NCBI GenBank assembly: GCA_903887095.1
Contig: CAISOQ010000481.1
Location: 1 to 8,070 of the forward strand
Direction: 5' to 3'
Length of the DNA stretch: 8,070 nt
DNA from: an uncultured Flavobacteriia bacterium
GTDB lineage: Bacteria > Bacteroidota > Bacteroidia > Flavobacteriales_D > Crocinitomicaceae
The notes beneath the pieces are model-generated. The model saw only the letters and a list, made by a program, of their open reading frames with translations, ran no database searches and was not told the origin of the DNA. A program made the position numbers and the translations under genes. Positions 6,736-8,070 of this stretch are shown here, one piece after another; the first letter of the stretch is position 1, and each line of letters begins with the position of its first letter.

Positions 6736-8070
6736 ATGAATTTTCTTTTCTTCTATATCCTTATTCTTGCTCACCCCTACCTTGCAATGTGGTGGACTTT
6801 GTTTGAAAAAGCTGGTCGTCCAAAATGGGAAGCGTTGGTTCCTGGATACAATTATTTTGTCGCATTTAAAATTACGTGTCACAAACCTTTTTGGTCGTTG
6901 TTACTTTTATTTCCTGGGGTCCATCTAGTAATGCTGGCGACAGTGAACACCTCACTGATTCGACGATTTGGGTATTATTCTTTTTTAGACACGCTTCAAG
7001 GAATATTCTTTCCTTATTTGATTTTTTATAAAATAGCTAGTAGAAAACAGAATGTTTTAACCGCAAACCCTTCAGATGAATCACTAAACAAGATATTAGA
7101 ATCAAATCATCCCTTTTTGCCAGAAACCAATTGGGCAAACAGCAGAGAAACTGAGCAACGAAAATGGGGCGATCATTTGGTGCTCTTTCTTTCTTTACCA
7201 GTACTTGGACATGTTATTGCACTTGGATTGAATGCTGTAACCAGAGAAAAACCTGGTGTAAAATCAAAAGTAAAAGAATGGGGAGATTCAATTTTGTTTG
7301 CATTGGTAGCGGCAAGCATCATCAGAACATATGTTTTTGAACCATTTCAAATTCCGACTGGATCGATGGAAAAAACATTGGTAGTTGGTGATTTCCTATT
7401 TGTAAACAAATTGGCTTACGGACCAAAAGTGCCTGTTACTCCATTATCATTTCCACTGGTCCATAACACAGTTCCTTGGGTGAATATAAAATCTTACAGC
7501 TCACTTGAAACAGGTTCTTATACGCGTCTACCTGGATTTGGAAAGATAAACCGAAATGATGTTGTTGTTTTCAACTATCCATCTGGTGATACAGCAGTAT
7601 ATGATCCTAGAATGCCAGACGGGCTTATGGGACATGATTTTCATCAAATATTGAACGATGAAGCTTTTTATTACTGGAGAGAGGATTTCAAACAACGTTA
7701 TCCTGAAAAGGTAGATATGGTCATCAATAAATCAGCTGGCGATCAAGCTTTAGCCTATGAATTATTCATTGATACATTCGCCTTTGATTTCTTTAATTCA
7801 ATGCCCAAATGGAAACAGATAGCACGCACTGAAATGGCAAAAGGTGTTACTTATTGTCGTGGAGGAATGCCTGAAAAAGGGTTGAATTACATTGAACATG
7901 GTGGTTTGATTTATCGCCCAGTGGATAAAAGAGAAAATTACATTAAGCGATGTGTTGGAATACCAGGAGATTGGCTTGAAATAAAAAAATCAATCCTTTA
8001 TGTCAACGGTAAACCTGCATTTGTGCCCGAGTTCCAAAACTTACAATATACAGTAACCAATTTTGAACCA
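6736..8070 (+). CDS. lepB: Signal peptidase I with N-terminal membrane extension (cut by the right edge)
   Basis: The frame is open from the ATG at 6736 to the window end (445 codons, no stop). Type I signal peptidase removes signal peptides from exported proteins at the outer face of the cytoplasmic membrane using a Ser/Lys dyad. Here Ser210 lies in IPTGSMEKTLVVGDFLFVNK (206-225) and Lys404 in NYIKRCVGIPGDWLEI (401-416); the third box is INRNDVVVFNYPSGD (271-285). The N-terminal ~105 residues carry two or three hydrophobic segments with a GRPKWEALVPGYNY motif (27-40), resembling the DUF5684-type domain found before many Bacteroidota LepB proteins. A polar linker (about 101-143) and further membrane segments (about 146-167 and 184-200) precede the catalytic domain. 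Ser and Lys are 194 residues apart against 55 in E. coli (Ser91/Lys145-146), because of insertions before box C and especially at about 286-398. The 3-base gap after dapB indicates co-transcription. Confidence 0.93.
   Translation, partial: MNFLFFYILILAHPYLAMWWTLFEKAGRPKWEALVPGYNYFVAFKITCHKPFWSLLLLFPGVHLVMLATVNTSLIRRFGYYSFLDTLQGIFFPYLIFYKIASRKQNVLTANPSDESLNKILESNHPFLPETNWANSRETEQRKWGDHLVLFLSLPVLGHVIALGLNAVTREKPGVKSKVKEWGDSILFALVAASIIRTYVFEPFQIPTGSMEKTLVVGDFLFVNKLAYGPKVPVTPLSFPLVHNTVPWVNIKSYSSLETGSYTRLPGFGKINRNDVVVFNYPSGDTAVYDPRMPDGLMGHDFHQILNDEAFYYWREDFKQRYPEKVDMVINKSAGDQALAYELFIDTFAFDFFNSMPKWKQIARTEMAKGVTYCRGGMPEKGLNYIEHGGLIYRPVDKRENYIKRCVGIPGDWLEIKKSILYVNGKPAFVPEFQNLQYTVTNFEP

Noticed and set aside
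6682..6882. Minus-strand open frame across the dapB/lepB junction
   Set aside because: It is antisense to the ends of two well-supported genes, with low-complexity content and no family resemblance.
1..8070. Mobile element, CRISPR array, RNA gene, toxin-antitoxin or defence system
   Set aside because: No transposase or integrase motifs, terminal repeats, regularly spaced repeats, tRNA or rRNA-like sequence, or defence domains were seen; nearly all sequence is explained by conserved housekeeping genes.

Overview
The window looks like ordinary core chromosome of a member of the Bacteroidota, most likely of the Flavobacteriales / Crocinitomicaceae type. Three things point there. The DNA is AT-rich. 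The gene neighbourhoods are typical of the phylum: leucine-dehydrogenase-like gene plus nusB, ABC exporter, PUR-alpha-like DUF3276 protein, and parA-parB-DUF5683-dapB-lepB. Shine-Dalgarno sequences are weak or absent, and the plausible promoters resemble the Bacteroidota type (TTTG or TTG, about 20 bases, then TAnnTTTG) rather than TTGACA/TATAAT.

Layout. Positions 1-1347 on the minus strand carry an amino-acid dehydrogenase followed by the start of nusB; the two are joined by a TAATG stop/start overlap, and nusB runs off the left edge. A 94-base divergent intergenic region separates them from a plus-strand ABC exporter half-transporter (1442-3196). A small nucleic-acid-binding PUR-like gene (3265-3582) follows, apparently with its own promoter. 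After a 120-base gap holding a good promoter candidate, a tightly packed plus-strand cluster runs to the right edge: parA, parB (11-base overlap), a secreted or membrane DUF5683 protein (TGATG overlap), dapB (39-base gap) and a long lepB (3-base gap) that is cut by the window end.

The right-hand cluster joins chromosome segregation (ParA/ParB), an uncharacterised envelope protein, a lysine/diaminopimelate enzyme that feeds cell-wall synthesis (DapB), and the peptidase that releases exported proteins (LepB). This is a conserved housekeeping linkage rather than a new defence or mobile system. No insertion sequence, CRISPR array, tRNA, rRNA, toxin-antitoxin pair or phage gene was seen. The points most worth a second look are the Asp in place of the usual catalytic Glu in a lone ABC exporter, the composite architecture of LepB, the uncharacterised DUF5683 gene locked into the parAB transcript, and small dyads at promoter or start positions.
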